The position numbers and the translations under genes are program-made. The notes under the pieces are model-generated. The model made no database searches and was not told the DNA's origin. It saw only the letters and a list, made by a program, of their open reading frames with translations. Shown here piece by piece: positions 45,833 to 55,269 of a stretch of 64,000 nt of DNA (positions within the stretch are counted from its first letter, which is position 1; each line of letters opens with the position of its first letter). The stretch covers positions 1 through 64,000 of the forward strand of contig CAJOIC010000007.1 of assembly GCA_905234625.1 (NCBI GenBank), read 5' to 3'. The stretch comes from an uncultured Oscillospiraceae bacterium (GTDB taxonomy: Bacteria > Bacillota > Clostridia > Oscillospirales > Oscillospiraceae).

Positions 45833-45848
45833 TATGTTTCGGTGAAAA

Positions 45849-47708
45849 TCAGCCTTCCACGGTCAGGTGCGCCAGCATGGTGCGCAGGTGCTGGTCGCCG
45901 TACAGGGTCTCCCCGTGATAGCCGCCGATGCGGGAGGAGATCAGCTGGGTCTGGCTGGTGGCGCCGCCGATGGTGACGCACCAGTGGCCGGTGGTGAAGA
46001 TCTCGTCCAGGATCTTCGCGGCCTCCTCCTGCTCGGAGACGGTCTGGGCGTTCTGGTAGGCCTCCATAGCCGCGTCGAATTCGGGATCGTCATAGAAGTA
46101 GCCGGAGGACAGGCCGCCGTTGGCCACCATCATCTTCACCAGCATGAACTCCTCGAAGCCGCCGGCATAGCAGTTGTACTGCCGGGGATCGGTGTCGTCC
46201 GCAGCGATCATGCCCTGCTCCATGACGCCGGCGATACTGTAGGACACGTCCACGCCGATGGCCTTCCAGTAGGACTGCACCAGGACGTAGAGGTCCTGAT
46301 CCTGGAGCTCATCCAGCACGACCTCCAGGGAGAAGCCGTCGGGATAGCCCGCCTCGGCCAGGAGCTCCTTGGCATAGTCCACATCATAGGTGGTCCAGGA
46401 GGCCAGGGTGTCGGCGTCCATCTCCCATTGATAACCGGAGAGGCTGTCGCTCCAGAGGCCGGTGAAGAGCTGCTCGCCGTCGATGCCGAGATAGGCGTCG
46501 ATGGCGTCGCCGTCCAGAGCGTACTGGAGGGCGAGACGGACCCGCTGGTCGGACCAGGGCTGATCCGCCTGATCCAGCTTGAAGCCCACGCCTGCGGGGC
46601 TGGTGCCGGCATAGACGGTCTCCACATAGTCGCTCTCATCCATGGAGGCCTTCACCAGAGCCAGCTGGGTGCTGTTGAGGACGTTGTTGGACTTATCGCC
46701 CACCCAGTCGATGTTGCCCGCGATGAACTGGGCCGCGATCTGGTCGGAGTCGGAGATGTACTGGAGGGTGACCTTGTCGATATAGGGCAGCTGCACGCCG
46801 TTATCGTCGGTCATGTAGTAGTCGGGGTTGGCCTCGAAGACCATGTAGGAGTCCTTCACATACTCGGTCAGGACCCAGGCGCCGGTGCCGCAGACATAAT
46901 CCACGTTGGTCTGCTGCTCGGGGGTGAGCTCATCCCACTCGGGACCCACGATATTGATGGGGTTCGTCAGGAAGGTGGTCAGGGCGATGTCGTTCCAGCT
47001 GCCCTCGGCAAAGTGGAAGGTGACGGTGCGGGCGGCATCGTCGGCCTCGATGACCACGCGGTCGTCAGCGGGCGCCTCGGCAGGCTCCTCCGTGGGCTCT
47101 TCACTGGTCTCGCCGGAGGGCTCGCCGGAGCCGGAGGCGGTGGCGCCGGTCAGGCAGGACAGGGTGCTGACCCAGTCGATCTCGCTCTCGGCCTTGGGAA
47201 CGCCGTCCAGGCCCAGCAGACGGTCATAGCTGTACGCCACGTCGGAGGCGGTCAGCTCGCGGCCGGAATAGCCCACCTGCTTGCCGGACTGGAAGGTGAT
47301 GCCGTCCCGGATGGTGACCACCAGGGTGCCGGTGGCCTCGTCCCAGTCGTAGCTCTCGGCGATCTGGCCGGTGACGCTCTCGGCGTTCAGGTAGAAGGAC
47401 GAGAAGTCGTTCACCTCAGAGCCGTAGTCCATCACGAAGAGGGACTCGTACATCATGAGATAGCAGTAGTCGTTGGCGTTGGCGGGATCGAAGGTGTTGT
47501 AGAACTTGGGATAGTAGAACGTCACCTCGTTAGCGCCGGGGGCAGCGGGCGCCGGGGCGGGGGCAGCCTCCGCTTCCGCGGCAGAGGCGGCTTCCGCGGC
47601 GGGAGCCGCTTCCTCAGCGGCAGGGGCGGACGAGCCGCTGCCGCCGCAGGCGGACAGGGCGAACACCATCGCCAGGGCGCACAGAAGCGCCAGGATACGT
47701 TTGGTCAT
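45849..47708 (-). CDS. Oligopeptide-type ABC substrate-binding lipoprotein
   Basis: This is the extracytoplasmic receptor (SBP_bac_5 family) of the importer encoded upstream. The 619-residue protein has a lipoprotein signal with lipobox LSAC (Cys21), then an Ala/Glu/Pro linker to about residue 60, then the binding domain (ESLFVMDYGS, RVRLALQYALDGDAIDAYLG, LLAEAGYPDGFSLEV). A second acidic Ser/Glu/Pro insert (SGEPSGETSEEPTEEP) sits mid-protein. A peptide or metal-chelate ligand is likely; it cannot be told from sequence. It is the last gene of the cluster but has its own promoter. Confidence 0.9.
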   Translation of the reverse strand: MTKRILALLCALAMVFALSACGGSGSSAPAAEEAAPAAEAASAAEAEAAPAPAPAAPGANEVTFYYPKFYNTFDPANANDYCYLMMYESLFVMDYGSEVNDFSSFYLNAESVTGQIAESYDWDEATGTLVVTIRDGITFQSGKQVGYSGRELTASDVAYSYDRLLGLDGVPKAESEIDWVSTLSCLTGATASGSGEPSGETSEEPTEEPAEAPADDRVVIEADDAARTVTFHFAEGSWNDIALTTFLTNPINIVGPEWDELTPEQQTNVDYVCGTGAWVLTEYVKDSYMVFEANPDYYMTDDNGVQLPYIDKVTLQYISDSDQIAAQFIAGNIDWVGDKSNNVLNSTQLALVKASMDESDYVETVYAGTSPAGVGFKLDQADQPWSDQRVRLALQYALDGDAIDAYLGIDGEQLFTGLWSDSLSGYQWEMDADTLASWTTYDVDYAKELLAEAGYPDGFSLEVVLDELQDQDLYVLVQSYWKAIGVDVSYSIAGVMEQGMIAADDTDPRQYNCYAGGFEEFMLVKMMVANGGLSSGYFYDDPEFDAAMEAYQNAQTVSEQEEAAKILDEIFTTGHWCVTIGGATSQTQLISSRIGGYHGETLYGDQHLRTMLAHLTVEG

Positions 47709-47757
47709 GGTATTTCCTCCTTGATGTTTCCTTTACGTTTTATTAACGGATAACGAG

Positions 47758-47786
47758 ATTATACAGTACCCGCGCCATGGGGTCAA
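47758..47786 (-). promoter_or_regulatory. Promoter of the substrate-binding protein gene
   Basis: The minus strand shows TTGACC, 17 nt and TATAAT in the gap after the permease gene. This allows the receptor to be made in excess over the membrane parts. Confidence 0.8.
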
Positions 47787-47804
47787 GAAAATGTTACAGA
47801 AATA

Positions 47805-48827
47805 TTACGTCTCCAGCTTCTGGCCGGGCATGCGCTCCGGCAGGACGCCGGTGAGCTTCGCCACCTTCCGGGCGATCTTCCGGGAGTCGTAGGAGCCGAC
47901 GCCGCCCTTGAGCCGGGGGTCCAGCAGGTCCCGGACGCCGTCGCCGAACATGTTGGCGGCGAAGACGGTCAGGGCGATGGCCCCGCCGGGGGCGAAGGCC
48001 AGCCAGGGAGCCACGTACATATAGCTCTTGCCCTGGTTGGAGATGAGGTAGCCCCAGCTGGGGGTGCCGATGTCCACGCCGTAGCCGAGAAAGCTCAGGC
48101 TGGACTCCATGAGGATGACGCCCGCCAGAGAGCCCGCCGCGGCCACGATGATGATGGGCAGGATATTGGGCACCACATGCCGGACGGTCTTCCACATGGC
48201 GGTGCCGCCCAGCAGGTCGGATTCCTTATTATAGCCCGCGTCCTTGATGCTCATGGCGGCGGAGCGGATCATGCGGCTTCCGCCGATGCCGCTGGGGACG
48301 GACAGGGCAAAAATGAGCTGTGGGATGCCATTTCCCAGCATGGACATGATAACGAGAAGCATCAGCATGGAGGGGATGCACTGCCAGCCGTCCACGAAGC
48401 GCTGGACGATGAGGTCGAACCACCCGCCCACGACGGCGGACAGGGTGCCGATGACCACGGAGATGAGGGTGGACAGGATGCAGCAGCTGACGCACAGGAT
48501 GATGGAGGTCCGGGCGCCGTAGATGAGGTAGCTCAGCACGTCCCGGCCCAGGGTGTCCGTACCCAGCCAATGGGGGGCGCCGCCGGAGACCGCCAGGAGC
48601 GTCTGGGCGCTGGTCTTCTCCGCGCTGTTCATGAAGAGGTACGGCTTCTGCATCTTGTTGAAGACGTCCACCTGCATGGCCCCGTCCTGCATGGGATAGG
48701 GGGCGATATAGTCCGCGAAGATGGCCACGAGAAACAGCAGCAGCAGAAACACGAGGCTTGCCGCGGCCAGGGGCTTTTTCCTGAACAGATCCTTCAGGAA
48801 GGGGCGGGCGTTTTTCTTCTTTTTCAT
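47805..48827 (-). CDS. ABC transporter permease (DppC/OppC type)
   Basis: This 340-residue inner-membrane permease has the N-terminal helix (PLAAASLVFLLLLFLVAIFADYI) typical of OppC/DppC, a core of five more helices, and the EAA loop in which the ATPase docks (AMSIKDAGYNKESDLLGGTAMW). The ATG at 48827 with GGAGGGG upstream is preferred over the longer track start. It overlaps the 3' end of nothing and follows the OppB-type gene by 14 nt. Confidence 0.93.
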   Translation of the reverse strand: MKKKKNARPFLKDLFRKKPLAAASLVFLLLLFLVAIFADYIAPYPMQDGAMQVDVFNKMQKPYLFMNSAEKTSAQTLLAVSGGAPHWLGTDTLGRDVLSYLIYGARTSIILCVSCCILSTLISVVIGTLSAVVGGWFDLIVQRFVDGWQCIPSMLMLLVIMSMLGNGIPQLIFALSVPSGIGGSRMIRSAAMSIKDAGYNKESDLLGGTAMWKTVRHVVPNILPIIIVAAAGSLAGVILMESSLSFLGYGVDIGTPSWGYLISNQGKSYMYVAPWLAFAPGGAIALTVFAANMFGDGVRDLLDPRLKGGVGSYDSRKIARKVAKLTGVLPERMPGQKLET

Positions 48828-48841
48828 GACGGCCCCTCCCC

Positions 48842-49795
48842 TCAGTCGATCTCGACCCGGGGGTCGAGCCATTTATAGCAGATATCCACCAGGAGGTTTA
48901 TGAGCATGACGATGATGGCCATGACCAGGACGCACCCCTGGATGACGGTATAGTCCCGCTGGTCCAGCGCGGTGATGAGCTGCTGGCCGATGCCGGGGAT
49001 ATTGAATAGGTTCTCCAGGATGACGTTGCCGCCGAAGATGCCCGCCACGGAGCCGCCGATGACGGTGACGACGGGGATCATGGAGTTGCGGAAGACGTGC
49101 TTTATGAGGACCCGCCACTCGCCGCAGCCCTTGGCCCAGGCCGTGCGGACGAAATCCGTGCGCATGGTCTCGAGGCAGCAGGTGCGCACCATGCGCAGCT
49201 GCATGCCCGTCTGAGCCAGGGCGCCGATGACGGAGGGCACCAGGAACATCCGCATGTTGGCGCCGAAGTCCTGGAAGATGCCGCTGTATTTGATGTTCGG
49301 CGCGTAGCCCCACCAGGCGGCGGGGTACACCAGCACGATGGAGGCCACCAGGAAGGTGGGCACCGCCATGAAGATGATGGCGAAGACCCGGAAGGTATAG
49401 TCTGGCACGCCGTCCTGCCGGGCCGCGCACCACACCCCCAGAGGCACCGCGAAGAGGATGGTCCAGAACAGCTCCATGAAGCCCAGCTGGATGGTGACGG
49501 GCAGCTCCCGGCCGATGATCTCCCCCACGGATTCATACTGGAACAGGCTGTTGCCCAGATCGCCCCGGAGGACGCCGCCCATCCAGGTGAAGAACTGCAC
49601 CAGGGCGGGCTGATCCAGGCCCAGCCGGACCCGGAGGCTCTCCACGTCCACGGCCTGTCCCGCGGCGGTGAGGCGCTTGACCATATAGTCGAGGGCCGTA
49701 CCGGGGAGCATCCGCATCATGGCGAAGGTGAGGATGCACACCACCAGCACCGTGGGGATGAGGAGCAATATGCGCTTTACGATGTATTTACCCAC
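48842..49795 (-). CDS. ABC transporter permease (DppB/OppB type)
   Basis: This permease has about 317 residues. It starts with a membrane helix (IVKRILLLIPTVLVVCILTF) as in DppB/OppB, then five further helices, and the EAA loop near RTAWAKGCGEWRVLIKHVFRN. The GTG at 49795 is chosen: AGGGAGG lies 8 nt before it, whereas the GTG at 49804 would lie on the ribosome binding site. It overlaps the upstream ATPase gene by a few bases. Confidence 0.93.
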   Translation of the reverse strand: MGKYIVKRILLLIPTVLVVCILTFAMMRMLPGTALDYMVKRLTAAGQAVDVESLRVRLGLDQPALVQFFTWMGGVLRGDLGNSLFQYESVGEIIGRELPVTIQLGFMELFWTILFAVPLGVWCAARQDGVPDYTFRVFAIIFMAVPTFLVASIVLVYPAAWWGYAPNIKYSGIFQDFGANMRMFLVPSVIGALAQTGMQLRMVRTCCLETMRTDFVRTAWAKGCGEWRVLIKHVFRNSMIPVVTVIGGSVAGIFGGNVILENLFNIPGIGQQLITALDQRDYTVIQGCVLVMAIIVMLINLLVDICYKWLDPRVEID

Positions 49796-50801
49796 GCCAG
49801 GCACCTCCCTCCGCCACCTTGTGGCAGGCCACCCAATGACCCCGGACGACCTCCCGGAACGCCGGCTCGGTCTCCCGGCACTCGTCGGAGGCGAAGGGAC
49901 AGCGGGTGCAGAACCTGCAGCCCGCGGGGGGATCGATGGGGTTCGGGATCTCTCCCGTCAGCAGGATGCGCTCCCGGACGCGGTCCACCCGGGGATCCGG
50001 GATGGGCGCGGCGGATATCAGCGCTTTCGTATAGGGATGCAGGGGGTTTTCATACAGGGTCTCGGACTCGGTCAGCTCCATGAACTTCCCGAGATACATG
50101 ACGGCCACGTTATTGGAGATATACCGGACCACGGACAGGTCGTGGCCGATGAAGATGTACGTCAGGCCGAACATGCGCTGCATCTCCATGAGGAGGGTCA
50201 CCACCTGGGCCTGGATGGACACGTCCAGGGCGGAGACCACCTCGTCGCAGATGATGAATTCCGGCTCCATGGCGAGAGCCCGGGCGATGCAGATGCGCTG
50301 CCGCTGGCCGCCGGAAAACTCATGGGGGAACCGGTCGGCAAAGGACCGGCGGATGCCCACGAGCTCCAGAAGCTCCTCCGCTCTGGCGTCAGCCTCGGCC
50401 TTGGACATGGTCTTATGGATGCGGACGCCCTCGGAGATGCAGTCCCGGACGTTCATGCGGGGATCCAGGCTCGAATAGGGGTCCTGCATGACCACCTGGA
50501 TGCGCTTGCGCAGGCGGCGCATGCCCGCCTTGTCCACATCCTTATAGTTCACGCCGTCGAAAATGATCTCCCCCCGGGCATAGGGCGTGGCCCGGAGGAT
50601 GCCGTTTCCCACGGTGCTCTTGCCGGAGCCGGACTCCCCCACGATGCCCAGGGTCTCGCCCTGGCGGATGGTGAAGGAGACGCCGTCCACGGCCTTCACA
50701 TAGCCCACGGTGCGCTTCAAAATGCCACGGGTCACCGGGAAATGTACCTTCAGGTCCCGGACCACGAGAAAATCGTCCCGGCGCGTCGTCTGCTCGTTCA
50801 T
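49788..50801 (-). CDS. ABC transporter ATP-binding protein (DppF/OppF type)
   Basis: This 337-residue ATPase has Walker [10 protein letters not shown], the signature [19 protein letters not shown], Walker [13 protein letters not shown] (Val-Ser variant of the usual Pro-Thr/Ser) and the C-terminal oligopeptide-type extension with cysteines in [15 protein letters not shown], which in relatives bind an Fe-S cluster. The ATG at 50801 is chosen over the longer track ORF. It overlaps the DppD-type gene by 4 nt. Confidence 0.94.
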   Translation of the reverse strand: MNEQTTRRDDFLVVRDLKVHFPVTRGILKRTVGYVKAVDGVSFTIRQGETLGIVGESGSGKSTVGNGILRATPYARGEIIFDGVNYKDVDKAGMRRLRKRIQVVMQDPYSSLDPRMNVRDCISEGVRIHKTMSKAEADARAEELLELVGIRRSFADRFPHEFSGGQRQRICIARALAMEPEFIICDEVVSALDVSIQAQVVTLLMEMQRMFGLTYIFIGHDLSVVRYISNNVAVMYLGKFMELTESETLYENPLHPYTKALISAAPIPDPRVDRVRERILLTGEIPNPIDPPAGCRFCTRCPFASDECRETEPAFREVVRGHWVACHKVAEGGAWRG

Positions 50802-51808
50802 GCATCCGCCCCCTTCCATGCCGCCTTGGCCACATCCCGGCGGAAGCACGCGCAAACGTGACCCGGCGATACCTCTTCGTCCCGGGGCCGCTCCTTCCCG
50901 CAGCGCTCGTCCGCGTAGGGACAGCGGTAGTGGAAGGGACAGCAGTCCGGTGGCGTCTTCGACATATCGGGAGGCTCGCCCTCGATGGTGTACAGGCCGT
51001 GGCTCCGGGGAAGATCCAGCCGGGGCACGGCGCGGATGAGGCCCATGGTGTAGGGATGGGCGGGTTCGATGAAGATATCGTCCGTGGAGCCGGACTCCAC
51101 GATCCGTCCGCCGTACATGATCTTCACGGAGTCGGCATACCGCGCCACCACGCCGAGATTATGCGTGATGAGCACGAGGGACGTGCCGAACCGGGTGCGC
51201 ATGTCGTTGAGCTGCTCCAGGACCTGGGCCTGGACCGTCACGTCCAGGGCGGTGGTGGGCTCGTCGGCGAACAGGAGCTTCGGACGGCAGCTCATGGCCA
51301 TGGCGATCATGGCCCGCTGCTTCATGCCGCCGGAGAACTGATGGGGATAGTCCTTCAGCCGCGTCTCCGGGTCGGGGATGCCCACCAGCTCCAGAAGCTC
51401 CGCCGTGCGCCGGGCGGTCTCCTCCCGGGAGACGCCGCGCTCATGGAGGCGGATGTTCTCCTCGATCTGGGCGCCGATGGTCATAACGGGGTTCAGGGCC
51501 GTGCCGGGCTCCTGGAAGATCATGGCGATCTCGCTGCCCCGGATGGCCTGCATCTCCTTGTCGGAGACGCCCATCAGGTCCCGGCCGTCGAAGAGGATCT
51601 CCCCGCCCTTGATGAAGCCGGGGGGATAGGAGATCAGCCGCATGACGGACAGCGCGCTGACGGATTTCCCGGAGCCGGATTCACCGATGATGGCGCAGAA
51701 CTCCCCCCGCCGGACGGAATAGCTCATATCATCCACCGCCCGCAGCTCCCCCGTATCGGTGAAGAAGCTGGTTCTCAGGCGGCGGACCTCGAGGATGTTG
51801 TCACTCAT
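50798..51808 (-). CDS. ABC transporter ATP-binding protein (DppD/OppD type)
   Basis: This 336-residue ATPase is the partner of the DppF-type one. It has Walker [10 protein letters not shown], signature FSGGMKQRAMIAMAMSCRP, Walker B LLFADEPTTALD and the C-terminal Cys-bearing extension (CCPFHYRCPYADERC). The ATG at 51808 follows AGGTGATGAAAA. It is the first gene of the importer operon, with its own promoter. Confidence 0.94.
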   Translation of the reverse strand: MSDNILEVRRLRTSFFTDTGELRAVDDMSYSVRRGEFCAIIGESGSGKSVSALSVMRLISYPPGFIKGGEILFDGRDLMGVSDKEMQAIRGSEIAMIFQEPGTALNPVMTIGAQIEENIRLHERGVSREETARRTAELLELVGIPDPETRLKDYPHQFSGGMKQRAMIAMAMSCRPKLLFADEPTTALDVTVQAQVLEQLNDMRTRFGTSLVLITHNLGVVARYADSVKIMYGGRIVESGSTDDIFIEPAHPYTMGLIRAVPRLDLPRSHGLYTIEGEPPDMSKTPPDCCPFHYRCPYADERCGKERPRDEEVSPGHVCACFRRDVAKAAWKGADA

Positions 51809-51831
51809 TTTTTCATCACCTGCCACAACCG

Positions 51832-51860
51832 ATTATAATATATTCGGCTTATGAGTACAA
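51832..51860 (-). promoter_or_regulatory. Promoter of the oligopeptide importer operon
   Basis: The minus strand shows TTGTAC, 17 nt and TATAAT, placed after the possible hydE terminator. Confidence 0.75.
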
Positions 51861-51890
51861 GAGAGATTTCCTTACTGATTTAAAGCAATC

Positions 51891-51914
51891 GGGCGCGAGC
51901 CTGTGCTCACGCCC
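51891..51914 (-). terminator. Possible terminator after hydE
   Basis: On the minus strand GGGCGTGAGC and GCTCGCGCCC form a 10-bp stem (one G-T pair) with a 4-nt loop, followed by GATTGCTTTAAAT. The T-run is weak, so some read-through is likely. Confidence 0.55.
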
Positions 51915-51924
51915 GGTCGGCGAT

Positions 51925-52989
51925 TCAGTTTTGGCGGCGAAAGCGGGGGGCGTCGCCCCGGCTGACCTCCACCTCGTACCCCACGGAGCGGATGCGGTTC
52001 TGCATGCAGACCCGGCACTCCGCCGCCTCGTCCCCGGTGCAGATCTTCCCGTCGTACAGGAGGTATTTCCCCCGGACGCCGGCGGGGGACAGGTTCGGCA
52101 TGACCACATTGGCCCCCGCCAGGATGCCCTTCTCCCGGCCCCGGGGGTCGATGGTGCCCAGGGCGGTGGTGGCGGGCAGGAGGACCTGGGGGAACATGAG
52201 CCGCAGGATGCCCAGAAGAAACAGGGTCAGCTCCGCCGTTCCCGCAGGTTTGTCCCGGAAGGGGGTGTCCTTATGGGGGATGAAGGGCCCGATGCCGATC
52301 ATGTCCGGCCGGAGCTCCCGGAGGAAATAAAGGTCCGTGATGAGGTGGTCCGTGGTCTGATACGGCGCCTGGACCATCATGCCCGCCCCCACCTGATAGC
52401 CGATGTCCTTCAGGTCATACAGGCATCGGACGCGGTTATCCCAGGACAGCTCCTTCGGGTGGAGAAGGGCATAATGGGCCGGGTCCGCCGTCTCGTGCCG
52501 CAAAAGATAGCGGTCCGCTCCGGCGTCGAACCAGGCCTGATAGCTCTCCCGGCTCCGCTCCCCGACGGACAGGGTCACGGCGCAGTCCGGATGGGCGGAC
52601 TTGACGGCCGATACGATGCGGCATAGGTCCCCGTCGGTGAAGCGCATGTCCTCGCCCCCCTGGAGGACGAAGGTTCGGAAGCCCAGGGCATAGCCCTGCT
52701 CGCAGCAGGCAAGGATATCCTCCTCCGTCAGCCGGTAGCGCTCGCAGTTTCTGTTGCTCCGGCGGATACCGCAGTACAGGCAGTCGTTCCGGCAGTAGTT
52801 CGTAAATTCGATGAGGCCCCGCAGATAGACGGAATTCCCGAAGTTCTCCCGCTGGCGGACCCGGGCCTTTTCAAAGAGATAGTCCGCGGTCTCCCCGTCC
52901 CGCCCGTCGATGAGCTCCCGCAGCGGCTCCCGCTCCAGGGTCCCGGCTTCGAACAGGGCGTCCACGGCGGCTCTGGCGTTCCCGTCCAT
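51925..52989 (-). CDS. hydE: [FeFe] hydrogenase H-cluster radical SAM maturase HydE
   Basis: HydE helps build the dithiolate bridge of the H-cluster. The 354-residue protein has the radical SAM site in FTNYCRNDCLYCGIRRSN (C-x3-C-x2-C), then FRTFVLQGGEDMRF and SVGERSRESYQAWFDAGADRYLLRHE, all characteristic. A C-terminal Cys pair (ECRVCMQNRI) may bind the optional second cluster. It starts 3 nt after the TM1266-type gene. hydG and the hydrogenase itself are not in the window. Confidence 0.95.
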   Translation of the reverse strand: MDGNARAAVDALFEAGTLEREPLRELIDGRDGETADYLFEKARVRQRENFGNSVYLRGLIEFTNYCRNDCLYCGIRRSNRNCERYRLTEEDILACCEQGYALGFRTFVLQGGEDMRFTDGDLCRIVSAVKSAHPDCAVTLSVGERSRESYQAWFDAGADRYLLRHETADPAHYALLHPKELSWDNRVRCLYDLKDIGYQVGAGMMVQAPYQTTDHLITDLYFLRELRPDMIGIGPFIPHKDTPFRDKPAGTAELTLFLLGILRLMFPQVLLPATTALGTIDPRGREKGILAGANVVMPNLSPAGVRGKYLLYDGKICTGDEAAECRVCMQNRIRSVGYEVEVSRGDAPRFRRQN

Positions 52990-52992
52990 TGC

Positions 52993-53247
52993 TCACACCT
53001 TGGAGTAGGCCGTTTTCACCGCAAGCCCGGGCAGCCGCCCCAGCTTCCCCGTCAGGGCGCTGATGGTCTCCCCCGGGGCGTCGATGGCGACGCTGATGAG
53101 GGACACGTTCCGGGCAGGATACGGGATGCCCATGCGTCCGATGATATAGGCGCTGTACTCGTGCAGGAGCGCGTTGAGCTCCAGCACGCTGCCGCTGTCC
53201 TCCACAACGATAGCGATGATGGCAAGGCGCGTTTCCTGTTCTGTCAT
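52993..53247 (-). CDS. TM1266 family iron-only hydrogenase system regulator
   Basis: This 84-residue ACT-like protein belongs to the family named after Thermotoga TM1266, found beside hydE/F/G in anaerobes and predicted to be a regulator. IAIVVEDSGSVLELNALLHEYSAYIIGRMGIPY is its mark. It has no DNA-binding helix. It overlaps nothing but lies 1 nt from hydF. Confidence 0.92.
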   Translation of the reverse strand: MTEQETRLAIIAIVVEDSGSVLELNALLHEYSAYIIGRMGIPYPARNVSLISVAIDAPGETISALTGKLGRLPGLAVKTAYSKV

Positions 53248-53248
53248 G

Positions 53249-54463
53249 TCAGTCCTTCCTCCCTGTATCTACCCGGTCCAGGATGCCCTTCACATAGGCG
53301 ATGGTGATGCCGTAGTTCGTCATGGGCACCCCGGCGTCCTTGGCCCGCCGGATGCGCGAGCACACGTATTTGCGGTTGAACATGCAGCCGCCGCATTGGA
53401 TGATGAGATCGTACTGCCCCACATTGTCCGGGAAGTCCGCCCCCGCCGTCACGTCCACCGTAAGGCCCTGCCCGGCTCTCTGCCGGAGCATACGGGGGAT
53501 CTTCACCCGGCCGATGTCCTCGTCCAGAGGCGCGTGGGTACAGCACTCCGCGATGAGGACCCTGGAGCTCTCCGTCAGCCTGTCGATGGCCCGGACGCTG
53601 TCCATGTAGTACCCGATATCCCCCTTGTATCCCGCAAAGAGCACGGAGAAGGAGGTGAGCTTCGTCCCGGCGGGCTTCATAGCGTAAACGGCGTCGAAGA
53701 CCTGGGAGTCCGTCACGATGAGAGCCGGGGGCTCCCGGAGGCTCCCAAGGGCCGCGGGCAGCTCCTCCGGCTGGACGCACAGGGCCAGGCACCGCCGGTC
53801 CAGGCTCTCCCGGATGGTCTGCACCTCGGGCAGGATGAGCCGCCCCTCCGGCGCCTGAGGGTCCTGGGGCATGACCAGAACGACCACGTCCCCCTCCTTC
53901 ACGAGATCCCCCAGGATATACCGCTTTTCCGGCTTCCGGGCCACGGCGGCGATCATGGCCTCCCGGAGGGCGTCGATCCCCTCCCGGGTGAGGGCGCTGA
54001 CCGTCACGGGAGCAAGCCCCGTCTCAGCCTCCACCCGCGCCGCCAGGGCACGGTTCTCCTCCGGAGGACGCCGGTCTGACTGGGTGCATACGGCGATCAC
54101 CGGCGTAGCCACGTCCTTAAAAAACGCCAGCCAGCTCTTCTCCTCCGTCCAGTCCCCTTCTCCGAAGAGGACGACGGCCAGGTCCGCGGACTCCGCGGCC
54201 TTCCGGGAGGCGGCGATGCGCAGCTTCCCCACCTCGCCCGCGTCGTCAAAGCCCGCCGTATCCAGCAGGACGCATGGCCCGATGCCGTGGATCTCCATGG
54301 TCTTCTTCACCACGTCCGTGGTGGTTCCCGCCTCGGGGGACACGATGGAGACGGGCTGGTCCGCCAGGGCGTTTATGAGGGAGGATTTCCCCGCGTTCAT
54401 GCGCCCGAAAAAGCCAATATGGGTCCGGTTCGCCACCGGGGTCCGGCTCAGGGTCTTGTCCAT
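53249..54463 (-). CDS. hydF: [FeFe] hydrogenase maturation GTPase HydF
   Basis: HydF is the scaffold that carries the H-cluster precursor to the hydrogenase. The 404-residue protein has a TrmE-like GTPase (FFGRMNAGKSSLINAL, SPEAGTTTDVV, LDTAGFDD), a dimerisation part and a cluster domain with ECCTHAPLDEDIGRVKIP and QCGGCMFNRKYV. The residue before CGGC is Gln, where many HydF proteins have His. The ATG at 54463 has AAAGGAGAAAAC upstream and overlaps the ABC ATPase stop by 16 nt, so hydF is translationally coupled to a transporter gene. Confidence 0.95.
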   Translation of the reverse strand: MDKTLSRTPVANRTHIGFFGRMNAGKSSLINALADQPVSIVSPEAGTTTDVVKKTMEIHGIGPCVLLDTAGFDDAGEVGKLRIAASRKAAESADLAVVLFGEGDWTEEKSWLAFFKDVATPVIAVCTQSDRRPPEENRALAARVEAETGLAPVTVSALTREGIDALREAMIAAVARKPEKRYILGDLVKEGDVVVLVMPQDPQAPEGRLILPEVQTIRESLDRRCLALCVQPEELPAALGSLREPPALIVTDSQVFDAVYAMKPAGTKLTSFSVLFAGYKGDIGYYMDSVRAIDRLTESSRVLIAECCTHAPLDEDIGRVKIPRMLRQRAGQGLTVDVTAGADFPDNVGQYDLIIQCGGCMFNRKYVCSRIRRAKDAGVPMTNYGITIAYVKGILDRVDTGRKD

Positions 54464-55269
54464 GGTCCGTTTTCTCCTTTCTCCAGGATCTCCAGCGGCA
54501 GTACCGCCGCGTATTCCTTCCCGTTCAGGCGCTCCCGCCGGACGGCGATGTCCACCCCGAACAGGGCCCGCATATGCTCCTCGGTGAGGATGTGCTCCGT
54601 CCGTCCGAAGAGATGCATCCCGTTCCCGAAGAGCAAAAGCGCCTTGTCCGACACCCGCAGGGCGTGGTCGGGGTAGTGGGTGTTCAGGATCACGGTGAGC
54701 CGCCGGTCCCGGCACAGCCGTGCGATGAGGTCCAGCACCACCAGCTGGTTCCGGAAATCCAGGCCGGACTCCGGCTCGTCCAGGACGAGATACTCCGGCT
54801 CCGCCGCCAGGGCCCGGGCGATCAGCACCAGCTGCAGCTCTCCGCCGCTGAGGTGAGCGCAGCTCCGGCCCCTGAGACGGCTGATCCCCGCCAGCTCCAT
54901 GGCTTCGGCCGCGATTTCCCGATCTCTCGCCCCGGGCATGGAGAAGTCCCCGAGATAGGGGCTCCGGCCCAGGAGGACCATGTCCTCCGCCAGATAGGAG
55001 AAGGCGGGCTTTCGCGCCTGGGGCACGTACGCCACACGCTGCCACAGCTCCCGGCCCCGAAAGTCCCGGAGCTCCCGGCCGTCGATCACCGTGCTCCCCC
55101 GCTCCCAGGGCAGAAAGCCCAGAAGACACTTGATGAGGGTGGTCTTTCCCACGCCGTTGGGGCCCAGGATGGCCACGGTCTCCCCGGTCTCCGCGGAGAA
55201 GCTCACGTCCCGGAGGATGGGCTCGTTCTTCCCGTAGGCGAAGGTCCCCGCCCGTACTTCGATGCTCAT
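54448..55269 (-). CDS. Metal-chelate ABC transporter ATP-binding protein (FecE/BtuD type)
   Basis: This 273-residue ATPase powers the FecCD-type importer. It has Walker A GPNGVGKTTLIKCL, the signature LSGGELQLVLIARALAAEP, Walker B YLVLDEPESGLD and the H-loop NTHYPDHAL. It overlaps the permease by 4 nt (ATGA) and hydF by 16 nt. FecE/BtuD-type systems take up siderophores, haem, cobamides or other chelates. Confidence 0.93.
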   Translation of the reverse strand: MSIEVRAGTFAYGKNEPILRDVSFSAETGETVAILGPNGVGKTTLIKCLLGFLPWERGSTVIDGRELRDFRGRELWQRVAYVPQARKPAFSYLAEDMVLLGRSPYLGDFSMPGARDREIAAEAMELAGISRLRGRSCAHLSGGELQLVLIARALAAEPEYLVLDEPESGLDFRNQLVVLDLIARLCRDRRLTVILNTHYPDHALRVSDKALLLFGNGMHLFGRTEHILTEEHMRALFGVDIAVRRERLNGKEYAAVLPLEILEKGENGPWTRP

